DNA of 64,000 nucleotides from Nocardia sp. NBC_00403 (lineage in GTDB: Bacteria > Actinomycetota > Actinomycetes > Mycobacteriales > Mycobacteriaceae). Of this stretch, positions 27,421 through 36,495 are shown piece after piece (positions within the stretch are counted from its first letter, which is position 1; the number at the start of each line of letters is the position of its first letter). The translations under genes and the position numbers were made by a program. The notes under the pieces are model-generated. The model ran no database searches, was not told the DNA's origin, and saw only the letters and a list, made by a program, of their open reading frames with translations. The DNA lies in assembly GCF_036046055.1 (NCBI RefSeq), contig NZ_CP107939.1, positions 7,316,001 to 7,380,000 of the forward strand, in the 5' to 3' direction.

Positions 27421-27826
27421 TGCGGTCGGCGGCATAGGCAGCGCCGGCGCCGCAGGAACGACGGCAGCGGCGCAGCGAGCGATCCAAGTCGCGTTGGCAC
27501 AGACCGGAAAACCCTATGTCTACGGTGACGAGGGTCCGAATTCGTTCGACTGCTCGGGCCTGATGCAATACGCGGCTGCCGCCGCCGGTGTCGGGATTCC
27601 CCGTGTGTCAGAGGATCAGTATCGCCAACTGCCACAGGTCAACCCGGCGAATATCCAGCCAGGCGACCTCATCTTCCCAGCGGATTCGTTCAAGTCGTCG
27701 GGACTGCCGGGGCACGTCATCATGTACATCGGGAACGGGCTGTGCATCGCGGCATCCAAGCCCGGAGTTCCTATTGGAACAGTCCCTTTGCCGAATAACT
27801 ACAGAGCCACCCGTTGGACGTCATAG
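26342..27826 (+). CDS. NlpC/P60 (C40) peptidoglycan hydrolase, module-sharing
   Basis: The 494-residue product has a Pro-rich N-terminus (1-140), a hydrophobic Ala/Gly/Met segment (about 145-185) and a helical domain with NNKVDKKAVLALLREVNVAL (about 275). It ends in an NlpC/P60 domain with catalytic Cys404 in DCSGL and His458 in GHVIMY. Residues 1-360 are a near copy of the protein encoded at 29075-30607 on the other strand, which instead ends in a lytic transglycosylase. The ribosome site is AGGGGGG. No classical signal peptide. Its likely role is local peptidoglycan opening for the secretion apparatus. It runs convergent with the T4SS-like operon, with only 10 nt between stop codons. Confidence 0.9.
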   Translation: MTSTELPQGADFEVDDAGDGDGESTGPVTPWSDRPGHKQGRPRLGAPIPPGAPTSPVQPGVGNPSGRNETPLSAPGQQKAGPTPGASAPGSSAAVPPAQPVPAQPVPSAPAAVAPSPPVQQAPVAPPVGRATRHEEPEPPAPLIDPDMLAAVLPAAATAGTMAMATLPMIASALAGLGGGGQGANGGGDGGGETTDSGLSPESERALKVLELLAEVYGKGEATSPEVKAIRKELGVNPGKGETANAVRARQMFQRNAATAFENVDNQFFRYITGLAGNNKVDKKAVLALLREVNVALAQLGPQAYTKQGQQKVRQILTAALQKAHTVVSAGQSNSNDAANAINQLTNLYLYNISGQNYTPAVGGIGSAGAAGTTAAAQRAIQVALAQTGKPYVYGDEGPNSFDCSGLMQYAAAAAGVGIPRVSEDQYRQLPQVNPANIQPGDLIFPADSFKSSGLPGHVIMYIGNGLCIAASKPGVPIGTVPLPNNYRATRWTS

Positions 27827-27836
27827 CTGCCGACCG

Positions 27837-29075
27837 TCAGTATCCGACGTAGGAACCGCCGCCGCGCATCTGCACGATTCCCGGCACGTTGCTGACCGAA
27901 CCGTAGCGATCGATCGAATACCGCACGCCCGCAATGATGTTGTCGACCGGATTCCAGATGTCACGATGGCCGGGCAGGGCGTACGAGTTGAACGTCGGAT
28001 CGATCGTCTGCATCAAACCCTTCGACGGAATGCCTGCCGCGGCATTGCTGTCCCACAGGTTGATGGCGTTCGGATTGCCACCCGATTCGTGCTGGATGAT
28101 CGCCGCGATGTCGGCGGGATCGATCTGCCGGGTGTCGTAGCCCTGTTGGCGCAGAACGGCGAGGGCCTCGTCGATCCATTGGCCCTGCTGGCCCGCGGGC
28201 CGCGTGCGCGGTGGACCGCCGCCGGAAGCTCGCCCATCCGGGTGTGACACTCGCTGCCGTCGCCTCCTCAGCGGCCGGGCAGGCCGCGCATCCTGCAGGT
28301 ATCGGTCGGTGAGTTTGCGTACGCGATCCGCGGTGGTCGCCGACGCTGCTTGGCCCTGCTCCAGCACCGATCCGGCGCGCTGCACCGCGTTGCTCAGTGT
28401 GGCGAGAAGAAAGTTTCGCGCAGCCGTCACATCCGAGATGCCGGCGAGCGCGATCAGTGCGGTGTTCACATCGGCGATGATCGAATCGATGGCGGCTCGG
28501 CCCTGCGCGGTGCTGTCCGCGGCCCCCTCCAGAATGTTCCCGAGTTCGGCATTCAACGACCGCACGGTATTGACCCGCTGAGAAGTGTTGTGATTGCTGG
28601 CCTCATATTGCGATCCCAACTCGCCGCGTCCCGCCATCGTTCTGGTCGGCCCTGCCGCAATGTCCGGAGGCGAGTACGACTGCCCGGTATCGGCATTCGG
28701 GTTCTCGTCACCATATTGGGCGGCGATCGTCGCGAGGGTCCCCAACGCGGCCGCCGCCATCGGCGTTGCCGCTCCGGACCAGGCGAGCGCGTCGGGTCGT
28801 GCGGCCGATGCCGGTCCCATTCCCGCAGTGGGTGATTCGGCGATCAGCGGAGCAACAGGGCCGCGCGCTGCCGCTGCTGACGGCATCGGCGCCGGGAGGG
28901 CTGCAACTGGTGGCGGCATCGCAGGTAGCCGCGCAGGACTGCCCCGAGCGGCGGATTTAGCGGGGCGGCGCGGCTCGGTCGTGGCGACGCTCGGCCGAGC
29001 GTCGCCGCCGGGGTCGGGGTCGGGGTCGGCGTCGGTAGCGGTGGGCTCGGGCGGATCCTGTTTCGTCGACGCCAT
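27837..29075 (-). CDS. lytic transglycosylase-type peptidoglycan hydrolase
   Basis: The 412-residue product has an acidic/Pro-rich N-terminus, a helical middle domain related to that of its upstream neighbour (AIDSIIADVNTALIALAG) and a C-terminal SLT-type domain. The catalytic Glu330 lies in QHESGGNP, followed by PSKGLMQTIDPTF and NPVDNIIAGVRY. ATG 29075 shares one base with the upstream stop codon (TGATG). The linker near 265-300 is Arg-rich (PLRRRRQRV) and looks like out-of-frame sequence, as in the NlpC/P60 gene at 10865. It is the last gene of the T4SS-like operon. Cleavage of glycan strands is inferred from family knowledge. Confidence 0.88.
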   Translation of the reverse strand: MASTKQDPPEPTATDADPDPDPGGDARPSVATTEPRRPAKSAARGSPARLPAMPPPVAALPAPMPSAAAARGPVAPLIAESPTAGMGPASAARPDALAWSGAATPMAAAALGTLATIAAQYGDENPNADTGQSYSPPDIAAGPTRTMAGRGELGSQYEASNHNTSQRVNTVRSLNAELGNILEGAADSTAQGRAAIDSIIADVNTALIALAGISDVTAARNFLLATLSNAVQRAGSVLEQGQAASATTADRVRKLTDRYLQDARPARPLRRRRQRVSHPDGRASGGGPPRTRPAGQQGQWIDEALAVLRQQGYDTRQIDPADIAAIIQHESGGNPNAINLWDSNAAAGIPSKGLMQTIDPTFNSYALPGHRDIWNPVDNIIAGVRYSIDRYGSVSNVPGIVQMRGGGSYVGY

Positions 29076-30607
29076 CAGTACCCGACATAGTCTTGACCGC
29101 TGCGCAGAGCCCTGAGGCCCTTCACATTGCTGACCGAGCCGTACTCGTTGATCGCGTATCGCACACCCGCGATGATGTTGTCGACGGGGTTGTAGATGTT
29201 GTTGTGACCCGGGAGAGCAAACTGATTGAACGTGGGGTCGATGGTCTGCATCAGGCCTTTCGACGGCGTCCCCCGTCTGAAGTTGCTGTCCCACGTGTTC
29301 GTCGCGAGCGGATTGCCGTTCGATTCGTACTGGATGATGGTCGCGATGGACGCCGCATCGACCCTGCTCATGTCGCAACCGCTCTGTTGCAGGATGTCCA
29401 TCGCCTGCTTGATCCAGTCGCCCAGCGTGCCGCCTGGCATCTGGCCGCCGACGGTTGCTGTTGCCGGCGTGTAGTTCTGGCCCGAGATGTTGAAGAGATA
29501 CTGGTTGGTGAGTCGGCTGATGGCGTTGGCGGTTTCGGTGGAATTGGAGTTGCTGCCGGAGACGACTGCGTGAGCTTTTTGTAATGCGGCGGTGAGGATT
29601 TGGCGGACCTTCTGCTGGCCTTGCTTGGTGTAGGCCTGCGGACCCAGCTGGGCGAGTGCGACATTGACTTCGCGGAGCAACGCGAGGACTGCCTTCTTGT
29701 CGACTTTGTTGTTGCCCGCGAGGCCGGTGATGTAGCGGAAGAGCTGGTTGTCGACGTTGCCGAATGCGGTGGCGGCGTTGCGTTGGAACATTTGGCGGGC
29801 TCTGACAGCGTTGGCGGTTTTGCCCTTGCCGGTACTGCCTGCACCGGTGCTGCCGCCGGTGCCGCCGGTGCCGCTCGAGCCAGGGGTAATGCCCAGCTCT
29901 TTGCGGAGGGCTTCGACGTCGGGGTCGGTGGTTTCGTCATCGCCGTAAACCTTGGCGAGTAGCTCGAGGACCTTCAGTGCACGTTCGGATTCGGGGGACA
30001 GTCCACTGTCGGTGGTTTCACCGCCACCATCCCCACCACCGTTGGCGCCTTGGCCGCCGCCGCCCAGGCCCGCCAGGGCGGAGGCGATCATCGGCAGGGT
30101 GGCCATCGCCATCGTCCCCGCCGTCGCCGCCGCGGGCAGGACCGCCGCGAGCATGTCCGGGTCTATCAGCGGCGCAGGAGGTTCCGGCTCCTCATGACGG
30201 GTTGCACGTCCGACCGGTGGCGCGACCGGAGCCTGCTGGACCGGCGGACTCGGCGCCACCACCGCAGGCGCAGGCTGCACGGGCGCAGCCTGAGCAGGCA
30301 CGGGATGGGCAGGCGCTGTGCCGGGCGACACCGGACCGCTAGTACCGGACGGACCAGCTTTCTGCTGCCCTGGCGCACTCAGCGGTGTCTCGCTGCGACC
30401 CGGTGGACTTGTCCCCCCGGGCGGAACCGGGGACACCGGCGATGTCGGCGCACCGGGCGACACCGGAGCCCCCAGCCGCGGGCTTCCCTGCCTACGTCCC
30501 GGCCGATCCGACCATGGCGTCACCGGGCCGCTAGAACTATCACCCTCGTCCCCGGCGCCATCGACCTCACCGTCAGGCCCCTGGGGCCACAGCTCGGTAC
30601 TCGTCAA
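29075..30607 (-). CDS. lytic transglycosylase with shared N-terminal module
   Basis: The 510-residue product has the same N-terminal module as the convergent NlpC/P60 protein, with a Gly/Thr-rich insertion (SSGTGGTGGSTGAG) near residue 245. It ends in an SLT domain with catalytic Glu428 in QYESNGNP and PSKGLMQTIDPTF. The start is TTG 30607, overlapping the previous stop as TTGA; the paralogue uses ATG at the same position. No signal peptide. Lytic transglycosylases accompany type IV secretion systems (VirB1 role), which fits this operon position after the VirB4 and VirB6-like genes. Confidence 0.9.
   Translation of the reverse strand: MTSTELWPQGPDGEVDGAGDEGDSSSGPVTPWSDRPGRRQGSPRLGAPVSPGAPTSPVSPVPPGGTSPPGRSETPLSAPGQQKAGPSGTSGPVSPGTAPAHPVPAQAAPVQPAPAVVAPSPPVQQAPVAPPVGRATRHEEPEPPAPLIDPDMLAAVLPAAATAGTMAMATLPMIASALAGLGGGGQGANGGGDGGGETTDSGLSPESERALKVLELLAKVYGDDETTDPDVEALRKELGITPGSSGTGGTGGSTGAGSTGKGKTANAVRARQMFQRNAATAFGNVDNQLFRYITGLAGNNKVDKKAVLALLREVNVALAQLGPQAYTKQGQQKVRQILTAALQKAHAVVSGSNSNSTETANAISRLTNQYLFNISGQNYTPATATVGGQMPGGTLGDWIKQAMDILQQSGCDMSRVDAASIATIIQYESNGNPLATNTWDSNFRRGTPSKGLMQTIDPTFNQFALPGHNNIYNPVDNIIAGVRYAINEYGSVSNVKGLRALRSGQDYVGY
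29460..30607 (-). repeat. right arm of inverted module repeat
   Basis: This is the partner of 26342-27420 in opposite orientation. Between the arms lie the C-terminal catalytic parts of the two flanking genes plus the whole transglycosylase gene 27837-29075. Confidence 0.92.
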
Positions 30608-31494
30608 CGCGCACTCTCCAGCACCCGCTTCACCCGTACCTCGCCCGTGGTCGGGATCAATCGCTGTACCAACGTTCCCGACACCGGATCGGCGGTGACC
30701 ATCTGGGTGGCTTCGACCGCGATACCGACTTGGGTGGGTCCTTTATCACCGAATTCCCAGAAGACCAGGTCACCTGCCGAAATTGCGACCGGATCGACGC
30801 GCTTGCCGCAGACGAGCTGCGCCGCAGCGGTATTCGGGAGAACGATGACGGCAGTGCCGACTGTCTCCGGCCCGCACGACCTCGAGTGCACACTGGACTG
30901 CTGACCCGCGGTGCCGCCGGCTGCCGATCCTCCGGCACCACCCGCGTCGACCGCGTACGAGACGATCGACTCACATCGGCCGGTGAGAGCCGCCACCGAT
31001 GCGTGGTAGATCACCGCTCGCGTCAACGTGGCGGCGCCGACTCGACCGCCCGAACCGCCGCCGTTCTCACCCACCGACGACGCCAGCTGCGCGAGAGCCT
31101 GGTTACGGGCGCATGCACCGGCGAACCCATCGTCGAGGTACTGCAATGGATCACCCTGTACCGGTGCTGTCTGCATCGCGTCGAGGCACGCAACCAACCA
31201 ATCGGAGGCTGCGGGATCTCCTGGTGCGATGGTCAACTCCGCGTACGGGTTGGTGCTCGGCGTGGAAGCTGGGGAACTCGGCCTTGCCGCCGGTTGCCGC
31301 GCGACCGTGGCAGACGTCGGAGCCACGGTGTGTGACGGATCCGACCCCACAGCGCTGTCACACTGATCTGCCAGTCCTCCTGTACTAGTGGCTACGGTGT
31401 GCCCGATGACGACCGCGAAGAACAACAAGAACCCGAGCGGTACACCGCCCGCGAGCAGACCGATCACCCAATAGATCATCATCCCACGAATCAT
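30604..31494 (-). CDS. membrane-anchored degenerate NlpC/P60-like protein
   Basis: The 296-residue product has one N-terminal membrane segment (residues 6-32) and an extracytoplasmic part. The C-terminal half follows the NlpC/P60 pattern: GRCESIVSYA matches the DCSGLVQYA nucleophile region and ISAGDLVFWEF matches the PGDLVFF strand. But the following P-x-HVGI is replaced by GPTQVGIAV, so the catalytic His is Gln. It is therefore probably a non-catalytic relative, perhaps a scaffold binding peptidoglycan. AGGGAT precedes ATG 31494; it lies seven bases after the VirB6-like gene and overlaps the next gene. The family call is by eye. Confidence 0.72.
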   Translation of the reverse strand: MIRGMMIYWVIGLLAGGVPLGFLLFFAVVIGHTVATSTGGLADQCDSAVGSDPSHTVAPTSATVARQPAARPSSPASTPSTNPYAELTIAPGDPAASDWLVACLDAMQTAPVQGDPLQYLDDGFAGACARNQALAQLASSVGENGGGSGGRVGAATLTRAVIYHASVAALTGRCESIVSYAVDAGGAGGSAAGGTAGQQSSVHSRSCGPETVGTAVIVLPNTAAAQLVCGKRVDPVAISAGDLVFWEFGDKGPTQVGIAVEATQMVTADPVSGTLVQRLIPTTGEVRVKRVLESAR

Positions 31495-31501
31495 CGGATC
31501 C

Positions 31502-33970
31502 CTAGCCGTTCAACAGATCGTTCACCGCCGACATAGCGGAGCTGTAAGAACCGACCCGCGCGCCTGATTGGGGTGGCGCAATCGAATGCCATGGTGTCGG
31601 AGCCTTGTCGGACACCCACATATCGGTGTTCAAAGCAGCGCCGATGTCACGTCTGGCATTTCGGAAGTTCTGTCTGTCGGTTGGATTCTCAAGAAGATCA
31701 TCGACGGATCTTTGAACGTTTCTGGCGTGTTGATTACCAATCGCGTTTCTCATCCGCTGTGCGTCCGCGGGTTGTATGCCTGCCAGCAAGCCGGTGCCCG
31801 TGGGACTGGCCGACGCCGCGAGCGCCGTAAGTGAGTCGAGCTTCGCCTTGCTGGGGGCGTTCATATAGTCCCTGACAAAGGTCCGTTGCGGCCCCGTGGC
31901 CGCACCGCCGTCGAGGGTGACGAAATTATCGTTCGCCCGCTGGAACCGCCATGCGGACTCGTGCAGTGTCGCCAAGTCCGCTGCCGCTTCGTGGGCGGTC
32001 CCGGTTCCATTCTCGAGGCGATGCGCGGAGCGCTGGGCGTGCTGCATGGCGGAGACAACGTGACCGAGGTGTTTGTACTGTAGGGTTTCATCCTCGGCAT
32101 CGTCCGAGGCGCGTTTCCAGGACACAATGGCGTGGTGCATCAATGTCTCGTCGGTGAATCCAGCACCCGTCAGGGCACCCCAAGCGGCATCGATAGTGCC
32201 ACCGGAATCGTGCAGACCTTGAATGGCCGCCGCGGCCCCGCGGTAGGTATTGACACCGCCCCATTTTTCGGCGGCTTCGCGCGCCCCTCTCGAGAACTGC
32301 ACGAATTTCATGATGGATTGCGCATTCGCGTCCGCGTGCCACGGCTGGGAAGAATACCTCAGCGAATTACGGAGCTGCTTCTTTTCCATTCTGGCATAGG
32401 GCCTGAGTGGACTACGGGTCTTTCCCGCGACCCATTCGGTGAGCGGAGACGAACCTACCGTGGCCAGCGCTCCGAGCGCGGTGAGCGCACCCGCTCCCAT
32501 CGTGCGCTTGGCACCGACGCCGCCCATACCGATTGCCGTCCCGCCACCTCCACCACCGCCACCGGAGGGCCCGTGCAGCGCCAGCGCGAATCGGTTTGCG
32601 ATCCAGTTGTTGCCTTTGTCGATACCCTCGCTGAGTCGCCGCAGTTGCAGAATGGCTATAATCTCGACGATTGCGCCGATAACGAATACCGCCATTACTT
32701 GGCCACCGGCCTGCCGGAACAAACTGCCGAGGAACAGCACATAGAGTCCGAGGAAGATGGTGTAGATCGCCATACGCGCAGAAGCAACGAATGCGTCGAC
32801 CAAATTGCGGACCAGGAAAGTCTGAGTCACCCCGTATATGAATCCGCCTGCCGCGAATCCGAAGATAGCCATGATCGAGTGATAGATCGTGTCGAGTGCG
32901 GCCCAGATCACCTTCACCGCCAACACCACCGCGAAGGCAAGTAGGACAATTCCGGAGACCAGCAGCAACAAACCGGCACCGATCTGCCCGACACTCGGAT
33001 GCTCAGTCGCCCAGTGCGCATAGCTGTCCTTGCAGTCCTCCATCCCCTTCCGCACTCGATCTTCGCTGCCTGCCCCTGCCGTCCACGCCGAGGCACACGC
33101 CACCTGGTCGTCGATGACATGTCCGAAGTTCCATACTTGCAACGGCTTTCGCGCGAAGTTGTCCGCCAAGTCCTCCTGCATCGTTGCCACCAACTGATAC
33201 GGATTCGGATTATTTTCGCCGTTCAATCCCGCGGCAACAGAAATACCCACATTCCGCCCCTGTGCCAACCACCCGTCCGACGAAAGCACGTCCTCCAGCG
33301 GCGAGGCCAGGAAAAGTGGACCGAGTATTGCCACGCCCAGCATCGTCAGCACCTGGATCGCCGCTTTCGCGTGGTATCCGCGGACGATGAACCACCCGAC
33401 GAAAAACGCACCGATCGCCGCTGCGGTCAGCAGCATCTGCGGCGTCGCGATCTGGCGGACCAGGGTATCGGAGAATGAATGCAACGCCGCCGCGAACATA
33501 TCCAGCCAACGGAAACTCAGCGCATAACCGATCAACCAGATCGCCGTCGTCACGATGACCAGCCAGCCGGCGAATTCCAGATTGAGGACCAGGGCGATCG
33601 CCGTGTTCCCCGGGTTCCACAGAGTGCCCCGATCGGTGGCGAATACATAAGACGAGAGCGCGACTCCCGACGAGTCCCTGACATTCATCCAGCTGAGAGC
33701 GCTGTTGGTCGATGACCCCGTGGACGTGGTGGTGCCGGTCTGCGCGGTCGCCACCGCACCGACGATGCCGGGAAACACGATCAAGCCGAAGACGATCGAC
33801 AGGATCCATGCCGCCCACCGACGCTTCCTAGTGGCACCGATCCAGTCACGTACGCGCCGAAATACTGCGCGCGGCTGCCAACGGTCCGGGTCCCAGAACT
33901 CCATTTCCCAAGCGAGCAAAGACATGCGCGCCTCAGAGAATTCCGGGTTTCGACCGAAACGGCCGATCAT
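31502..33970 (-). CDS. VirB6/TrbL-like polytopic membrane protein
   Basis: The 822-residue product has a first membrane segment at about 53-75, a periplasmic loop, and further hydrophobic segments clustered between about 130 and 450 (for example AAAIGAFFVGWFIV, VLTMLGVAILGPLF, IGAGLLLLVSGIVLLAF, TIFLGLYVLFLGSLF). A cytosolic helical C-terminal half follows a Gly run. It resembles the VirB6/TrbL-type channel proteins of actinobacterial conjugation-like loci. The start overlaps the VirB4-type stop by four bases. The Gly-rich hinge (GGGGGGGTAIGMGG) precedes a region of less GC-rich DNA. The assignment rests on topology and operon position beside VirB4, not on a clear motif. Confidence 0.78.
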   Translation of the reverse strand: MIGRFGRNPEFSEARMSLLAWEMEFWDPDRWQPRAVFRRVRDWIGATRKRRWAAWILSIVFGLIVFPGIVGAVATAQTGTTTSTGSSTNSALSWMNVRDSSGVALSSYVFATDRGTLWNPGNTAIALVLNLEFAGWLVIVTTAIWLIGYALSFRWLDMFAAALHSFSDTLVRQIATPQMLLTAAAIGAFFVGWFIVRGYHAKAAIQVLTMLGVAILGPLFLASPLEDVLSSDGWLAQGRNVGISVAAGLNGENNPNPYQLVATMQEDLADNFARKPLQVWNFGHVIDDQVACASAWTAGAGSEDRVRKGMEDCKDSYAHWATEHPSVGQIGAGLLLLVSGIVLLAFAVVLAVKVIWAALDTIYHSIMAIFGFAAGGFIYGVTQTFLVRNLVDAFVASARMAIYTIFLGLYVLFLGSLFRQAGGQVMAVFVIGAIVEIIAILQLRRLSEGIDKGNNWIANRFALALHGPSGGGGGGGGTAIGMGGVGAKRTMGAGALTALGALATVGSSPLTEWVAGKTRSPLRPYARMEKKQLRNSLRYSSQPWHADANAQSIMKFVQFSRGAREAAEKWGGVNTYRGAAAAIQGLHDSGGTIDAAWGALTGAGFTDETLMHHAIVSWKRASDDAEDETLQYKHLGHVVSAMQHAQRSAHRLENGTGTAHEAAADLATLHESAWRFQRANDNFVTLDGGAATGPQRTFVRDYMNAPSKAKLDSLTALAASASPTGTGLLAGIQPADAQRMRNAIGNQHARNVQRSVDDLLENPTDRQNFRNARRDIGAALNTDMWVSDKAPTPWHSIAPPQSGARVGSYSSAMSAVNDLLNG

Positions 33971-36495
33971 GGCGCGACTTGTCGTTGCGACAGCGCGGTG
34001 CGAGAACTGTTACCGCTGGTCGGAGTACTGGTGATGGCCTTGGCACGGTCTGCGCGAGCCGGTCCGAGTACCTTGCCGCGCCCGATCCGGTTCAACGCGT
34101 CACGCATGAACATCTCGCCGCGCCGTTCCTCCGGCACCTGGCGGCCGGGCCCGATCGGCGGCGAGGTCTCTTCCCGCAATATCTGCAACAGGAATGGTGC
34201 TTCGTCCAGATCGACGCCGAGCCATTCCAGACTGTTGCGGGCCAGGGTTTCATCGCGCTGCCGGAAGATGAAGCGATTGGGGATCAGATTGTGCGCCGCA
34301 CCCTGGAAGTCCGTGGCGGGGTCGTGTGAGGCCAACCCGATCGCGGCCAAGTGCTTACGGCCGTCCCTGCTGAAGTCCGAGGTCACCGCGGAGCCGACTT
34401 GGGTTTGGGTGAAATGGTGCGCTTCGTCGCCGACCAGCAGTCCGAACCGACCGTTGTCGGTGAGGAATGCCTCCCGTGCCGCGACGCCGACCAGCTCATA
34501 GAGTGCGGTGCCGAGCCGCTTCGTCAGCGGCAGCCGATTGTAGAGGTGCGGGGTGATCAGTTCCTCCGCTGTCGGCAGGGCCAGATTGTGGCTGCGCACA
34601 ACCGTCGCGGCGGCATTGAGCCGCAATGGTCGCAGCTTCGGGTCGAACAGCACAGGAACCCGCTCGACCACCGTACCGAGGCGCGCGGCGAGATCGGCGT
34701 ATTCCTCCGCATTGCCGGGCTGGTCGCGCAGCCGCTGGACGACATGGAACAGGTCGAGCAGGCTGTGAATCTTGTGCTCGGCCATACCTTTCGGGGTCAG
34801 CAGGTTGCTCGCCGCGGCACCCGCACCGGAGGTCGGAGACAGGTCCAACAGCGGCAGGATCGAGTCGAGGGCCCGCTCACCTGCGATCCTCGGCGCGAAC
34901 AGACGCAACGGGTCCAAGGACACCGTGGGATTCGCCAGGTCGATGATGACAGCCTGGTCGATCGAGGAAGCGAAGTGCTCCCACTCCCCCACCTGACTGC
35001 GATCGATGGCAAGGAACTGGCCGCCCATATCGTGGACGAGCACCGCCATGAGCTTCAGGAAGTACGACTTACCCGAACCGAGCTCACCGGTAACCGCGAA
35101 CGACGCGGAAAGATCGTGCAGCGCCGCTTCCATGATGCCGAAGTGAATCGGCTCGAAATTGCCGGACAGCAGATTGACCCCGATCACCGGACCGCTGTCG
35201 TCACCGACCTGGTTGGTAGTGAACGGCACGAAGCCCGCCCACATATCCGAGGGGACGATATGGGCGAAATCGTCGAATGCCCGTCGAGGCGCACTGCCGG
35301 GTATCAGCATCGACCACAGATCGACCTGAGTGCCGACCGGCGCGGTCATCTCTACCTGGAAACGCTTGTAGCGGCGCTTGAGCGCGTTGACCGCGTCCAT
35401 CGTCGTCTCGCGCGACGGGCCGCCGATCGCGATGACGGTGGTGAACGACACCTCCGACTCACCACCGTTGACCTCGAAATGCTGGTTGTACTCGCCGAGC
35501 ATCTGAGCTTTGGAGGTCAGCGTGTTCTGCGCGAAGGAGATCTCCTGATCTCGCTGGTCCATCTGCTCGCCGAGGCGCCGCAGGTTCAGCTCGTTGTTCT
35601 TGAGCACCTGGTCGGCGGGCTTGGTCGAGATCCGCATCCCCCAGTCGACGGTAACGTCACCGAGGCCCTCGAGCACGCTCAAGAACTCACTGCCGCCGGG
35701 GAACTGCATCCCCGAGTACGGGAACGAATGCGGAGTGAGCATCGCCTGGTAGGAGGGTCGGTACTCGAAATCCGGCTGTACCACCTTGATTACGGGGATG
35801 AACGACGGCCGGATGCGTCGACTGCTGTCGGCCTGTGCTCCTTCGTCGAGCGCCGCGGAGCGGAAGACCGCGGCCGTGGCATCGTCCAATGCTCCCGCCC
35901 GGGTCGGCGCGACCGGATCACCGGCGGCGCCACGCGAGAGATAGTGCTCCCATAACCACTGAAACATCGCGGCAGGCACGGGAACCGGGTCGAACTCACC
36001 GCCGATACGCGAAAGTATCTCGTTTGCCTTCTCGTCGTAAGCGTCCAGCTCTGCTCGTGAGATCGAAGTCGCATCGATCGTGGCGGTACTGCCTCGCCAG
36101 ACCCGCGACAGCGCGGACATCCCCGCATTGGCCGCGCCTACCGGTATCGACAGCAGGAAGATCCGCGTCTGCGGCATGATTGCGCGCACCCGCTCGTAGG
36201 AGGCAACCACCTCGTCGGCGTAGTCCTCACATTCGTCGAGGTCGACGCCCTCCACCATTTTGGTGAGCACGTCGAGGGTGTTCAATCGCGCTTGGATCCC
36301 GAGTAGCAGCGAACCGTTCGGCAGGCTGTTGATCAGGGCGTGATGCGCCACCTTCACGTCGTGTTTGTCGCTGGCTTTGCGCAAGCCGTAGCCGAGCGGG
36401 TTTACGAAATAGGTCGCGGTGACCAGTCCCGAATGGGTGAACTGTAGGTGCCCGCGAATCGCCGCCGTTGGCTGAATGTCTCGTCCGAATGCCAT
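33967..36495 (-). CDS. VirB4/TraC-type ATPase of a type IV secretion-like system
   Basis: The 842-residue product carries an AAA_10-type ATPase domain: Walker A GELGSGKSYF (about residue 470), with FLAIDRSQVGEWEHF following, and Walker B LLVGDEAHHF (about 686). The N-terminal half is the typical VirB4 non-ATPase domain. It matches the SCO6880/PrgI-associated ATPases of actinobacteria that power T4SS-like machines. ATG 36495 shares one base with the stop codon of the PrgI-like gene upstream. No relaxase gene accompanies it in the window. Confidence 0.9.
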   Translation of the reverse strand: MAFGRDIQPTAAIRGHLQFTHSGLVTATYFVNPLGYGLRKASDKHDVKVAHHALINSLPNGSLLLGIQARLNTLDVLTKMVEGVDLDECEDYADEVVASYERVRAIMPQTRIFLLSIPVGAANAGMSALSRVWRGSTATIDATSISRAELDAYDEKANEILSRIGGEFDPVPVPAAMFQWLWEHYLSRGAAGDPVAPTRAGALDDATAAVFRSAALDEGAQADSSRRIRPSFIPVIKVVQPDFEYRPSYQAMLTPHSFPYSGMQFPGGSEFLSVLEGLGDVTVDWGMRISTKPADQVLKNNELNLRRLGEQMDQRDQEISFAQNTLTSKAQMLGEYNQHFEVNGGESEVSFTTVIAIGGPSRETTMDAVNALKRRYKRFQVEMTAPVGTQVDLWSMLIPGSAPRRAFDDFAHIVPSDMWAGFVPFTTNQVGDDSGPVIGVNLLSGNFEPIHFGIMEAALHDLSASFAVTGELGSGKSYFLKLMAVLVHDMGGQFLAIDRSQVGEWEHFASSIDQAVIIDLANPTVSLDPLRLFAPRIAGERALDSILPLLDLSPTSGAGAAASNLLTPKGMAEHKIHSLLDLFHVVQRLRDQPGNAEEYADLAARLGTVVERVPVLFDPKLRPLRLNAAATVVRSHNLALPTAEELITPHLYNRLPLTKRLGTALYELVGVAAREAFLTDNGRFGLLVGDEAHHFTQTQVGSAVTSDFSRDGRKHLAAIGLASHDPATDFQGAAHNLIPNRFIFRQRDETLARNSLEWLGVDLDEAPFLLQILREETSPPIGPGRQVPEERRGEMFMRDALNRIGRGKVLGPARADRAKAITSTPTSGNSSRTALSQRQVAP

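Noticed and set aside
32336..32352. CACGGCTGGGAAGAATA, another operator half-site
   Set aside because: Inside the VirB6-like gene, with no left arm.
34351..35955. Plus-strand frame of 534 codons opposite the VirB4-type gene
   Set aside because: Antisense to a gene with clear Walker motifs; composition is that of a shadow frame.
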